A DNA stretch of 6,640 nucleotides from Desulfobacterales bacterium (lineage in GTDB: Bacteria; Desulfobacterota; Desulfobacteria; Desulfobacterales; UBA2174_A): the NCBI GenBank assembly GCA_025454075.1, contig JALOPD010000200.1:1-6640 (forward strand), in the 5' to 3' direction. Below, in pieces: positions 5,506-6,640 of this stretch (the first letter of the stretch is position 1; each line of letters starts with the position of its first letter). A program made the position numbers and the translations under genes. Under the pieces are notes generated by a model that saw nothing but the letters and a program-made list of their open reading frames with translations, was not told the DNA's origin and did not search any database.

Positions 5506-6489
5506 ATGACGAAACTGCTCTTCACCCTCGGGGTCATCGCTCTCGGCCTGTCGTTCGGCTACGCCATCCAACGGCGGGTCGCCTCGCAACGCTTGATCCT
5601 GCCGCTGCCGATCGCCGATGTGCGCAGGCTGCTGCAGAAGGTCGGCCTTCTGTTCTTCATGTATTTTTCCTTCATGGCAACCGTCTGGATCATCCGCATC
5701 GACAACCTCAGGCTCGTCGCGCTGCCCGCCATAGGACTCTTTATCCTCCTCTTCGGGGGCGTTCTCGCCCTGGGCGCTGCGAAGGCATTCAAGCTGAGCC
5801 GGAGGCAGACCGGGTCCTTCTTCGCCTGCGGTTCATTCTCCAATATCGGCTCCATCGGCGCCCTGGTCGTGTTCGTTTTCCTGGGCGAGGAGGCCTTCGC
5901 CTACGTCCCGCTTTACAAGCTCTTCGAGGAGGTTTTCTATTTTACCATCGGTTTCCCGATCACCAAATATTTCAGTCCTGCCGACGAGGCTGCGCCCGAC
6001 GAACCCATTGTGCTGCGTCTGAAAAGGGTTTTCAGCGACATCTTCGTGGTCGCCGCCCTGGCGTCGATCACCATCGGCGGAGGCTTGAACCTGGCGGGCG
6101 TGGAGCGGCCGGAGATCTTCGGGACGCTGAACGCATTATTTATACCGGTCGGCACATTCATTTTACTGGTGTCGATCGGGATGGCCATGCGGTTTTCGAG
6201 CATCGGGCGCTACGTCCGGGAATGTGCGGCCATCGCGGGCATCAAGTTCCTCGTCCTGCCGGCTTCTGCCTGCCTGGCCGGCTATATCATCGGGTTCGGG
6301 TCCATGCACGACGGGCTGCCGCTGAAGGTCGTGTTGATCCTCTCATCGGCGCCGGTGGCCTTTACGGCCCTGATTCCTCCATCCATTTACGACCTGGATC
6401 TGGACCTCTCCAATGCCTGCTGGCTCACTTCCACGCTGGCGCTCTTCGGGGTGCTTCCGATCGTGTATGTGCTGATTCAACACCTGTGA
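5506..6489 (+). CDS. AEC-family (auxin efflux carrier-like) transporter
   Basis: Inner-membrane secondary carrier of the AEC family (Mem_trans fold), whose bacterial members move small organic acids such as malonate, malate or lactate. The 327 residues contain ten likely membrane helices at about 3-21, 46-63, 69-91, 103-126, 132-152, 177-192, 207-227, 241-263, 271-291 and 306-324, as expected for the family. They fall into two five-helix halves. Helix-breaking motifs sit in the fourth and ninth helices: GSFSNIGSIG at 109-118 and APVAFTALIPPSIY from 282. A polar loop (about 157-170) separates the halves. ATG 5506 is the first start after an in-frame TGA at 5494-5496; no clear Shine-Dalgarno precedes it, so the start is slightly uncertain. 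The kinase gene begins 15 nt after its stop, implying one transcript. The substrate is not readable; the sugar-metabolism neighbourhood suggests a sugar acid or a derived keto acid. Confidence 0.8.
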   Translation: MTKLLFTLGVIALGLSFGYAIQRRVASQRLILPLPIADVRRLLQKVGLLFFMYFSFMATVWIIRIDNLRLVALPAIGLFILLFGGVLALGAAKAFKLSRRQTGSFFACGSFSNIGSIGALVVFVFLGEEAFAYVPLYKLFEEVFYFTIGFPITKYFSPADEAAPDEPIVLRLKRVFSDIFVVAALASITIGGGLNLAGVERPEIFGTLNALFIPVGTFILLVSIGMAMRFSSIGRYVRECAAIAGIKFLVLPASACLAGYIIGFGSMHDGLPLKVVLILSSAPVAFTALIPPSIYDLDLDLSNACWLTSTLALFGVLPIVYVLIQHL

Positions 6490-6504
6490 AGATCGGCCGG
6501 AAAG

Positions 6505-6640
6505 ATGCTGAAAGAGGACTGGTTTCTGGGGTTGGACCTGAGCACGCAGAGCCTGACGGCGATGGTCGTCTCGCCTGAGTCCGGGGTGGTCCGGCAGCTT
6601 TCGATCCACTTCGACCAGGACTACCCGGGGTACGGCACCC
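6505..6640 (+). CDS. FGGY-family carbohydrate kinase, xylulokinase-like (3' end outside window)
   Basis: Only the first 45 codons are present. They begin MLKEDWFLGLDLSTQSLTA, where GLDLSTQS is the first ATP-phosphate-binding motif of FGGY kinases (D-x-S/G-T-x-S). They continue through QLSIHFDQDYPGYGT. The HFDxDxPxYGT stretch recalls animal-type xylulokinase (LGWDFSTQ and HFDRDLPEFGT) more than E. coli XylB, as I remember those proteins. The predicted reaction is ATP-dependent phosphorylation of a ketose such as D-xylulose. It follows the AEC gene by 15 nt. The upstream GGAAAG lies too close to the ATG to be a good ribosome-binding site, so translation may depend on coupling with the AEC gene. 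A D-xylulose kinase next to a D-lyxose isomerase makes biochemical sense. Family is confident from the motif; specificity is inference from a fragment. Confidence 0.8.
   Translation, partial: MLKEDWFLGLDLSTQSLTAMVVSPESGVVRQLSIHFDQDYPGYGT

Noticed and set aside
5463..6578. 371-codon + strand frame overlapping the AEC gene
   Set aside because: The product is Arg/Pro-rich without membrane helices. The frame at 5506 gives ten hydrophobic segments and AEC motifs, so this one is an out-of-frame shadow.

Overview
The window reads as chromosomal DNA of a GC-rich Gram-negative bacterium. A TAXI-type TRAP transporter with a DUF1850 partner, a BKACE (DUF849) enzyme and sugar-isomerase/kinase genes together fit a deltaproteobacterial (Desulfobacterota-like) or other proteobacterial organism. 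That placement is inference from gene content; no rRNA or phylogenetic marker is present. I saw no tRNA, rRNA, insertion sequence, phage gene or CRISPR array.

Region 1 (1-3540, + strand) is a TAXI-TRAP transport operon. It holds the 3' part of a periplasmic TAXI solute-binding protein, a small membrane-anchored DUF1850 protein, and a fused 4TM/12TM TRAP permease whose GTG start overlaps the DUF1850 stop. Two strong hairpins lie in the 121-nt gap after the binding-protein gene. The operon ends in a textbook intrinsic terminator (11-bp stem, ten T) at 3494-3540.

Region 2 (3610-5316, - strand, convergent with region 1) is transcribed from right to left. It holds a short cupin sugar isomerase of the D-lyxose isomerase type, a divergent BKACE-family beta-keto acid cleavage enzyme, and a 46-residue single-pass membrane protein with an ideal ribosome-binding site.

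Region 3 (5506-6640, + strand, divergent from region 2) holds an AEC-family (auxin efflux carrier-like) ten-helix transporter and the first 45 codons of an FGGY carbohydrate kinase that resembles the animal-type xylulokinases. The 189-bp divergent intergenic region carries several inverted repeats and probably controls both arms.

Working model (inference): regions 2 and 3 form one divergent catabolic locus. The AEC carrier would move a small acid or related solute, the cupin isomerase would turn an aldose such as D-lyxose into a ketose (D-xylulose), and the FGGY kinase would phosphorylate it. The BKACE would cleave a beta-keto acid with acetyl-CoA to give acetoacetate and a CoA ester. The BKACE keeps its metal ligands but departs from the family in its substrate-pocket segments, so a new substrate is plausible. 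The TRAP operon may serve the same locus or only be next to it; the terminator and the convergent arrangement make it a separate transcription unit.
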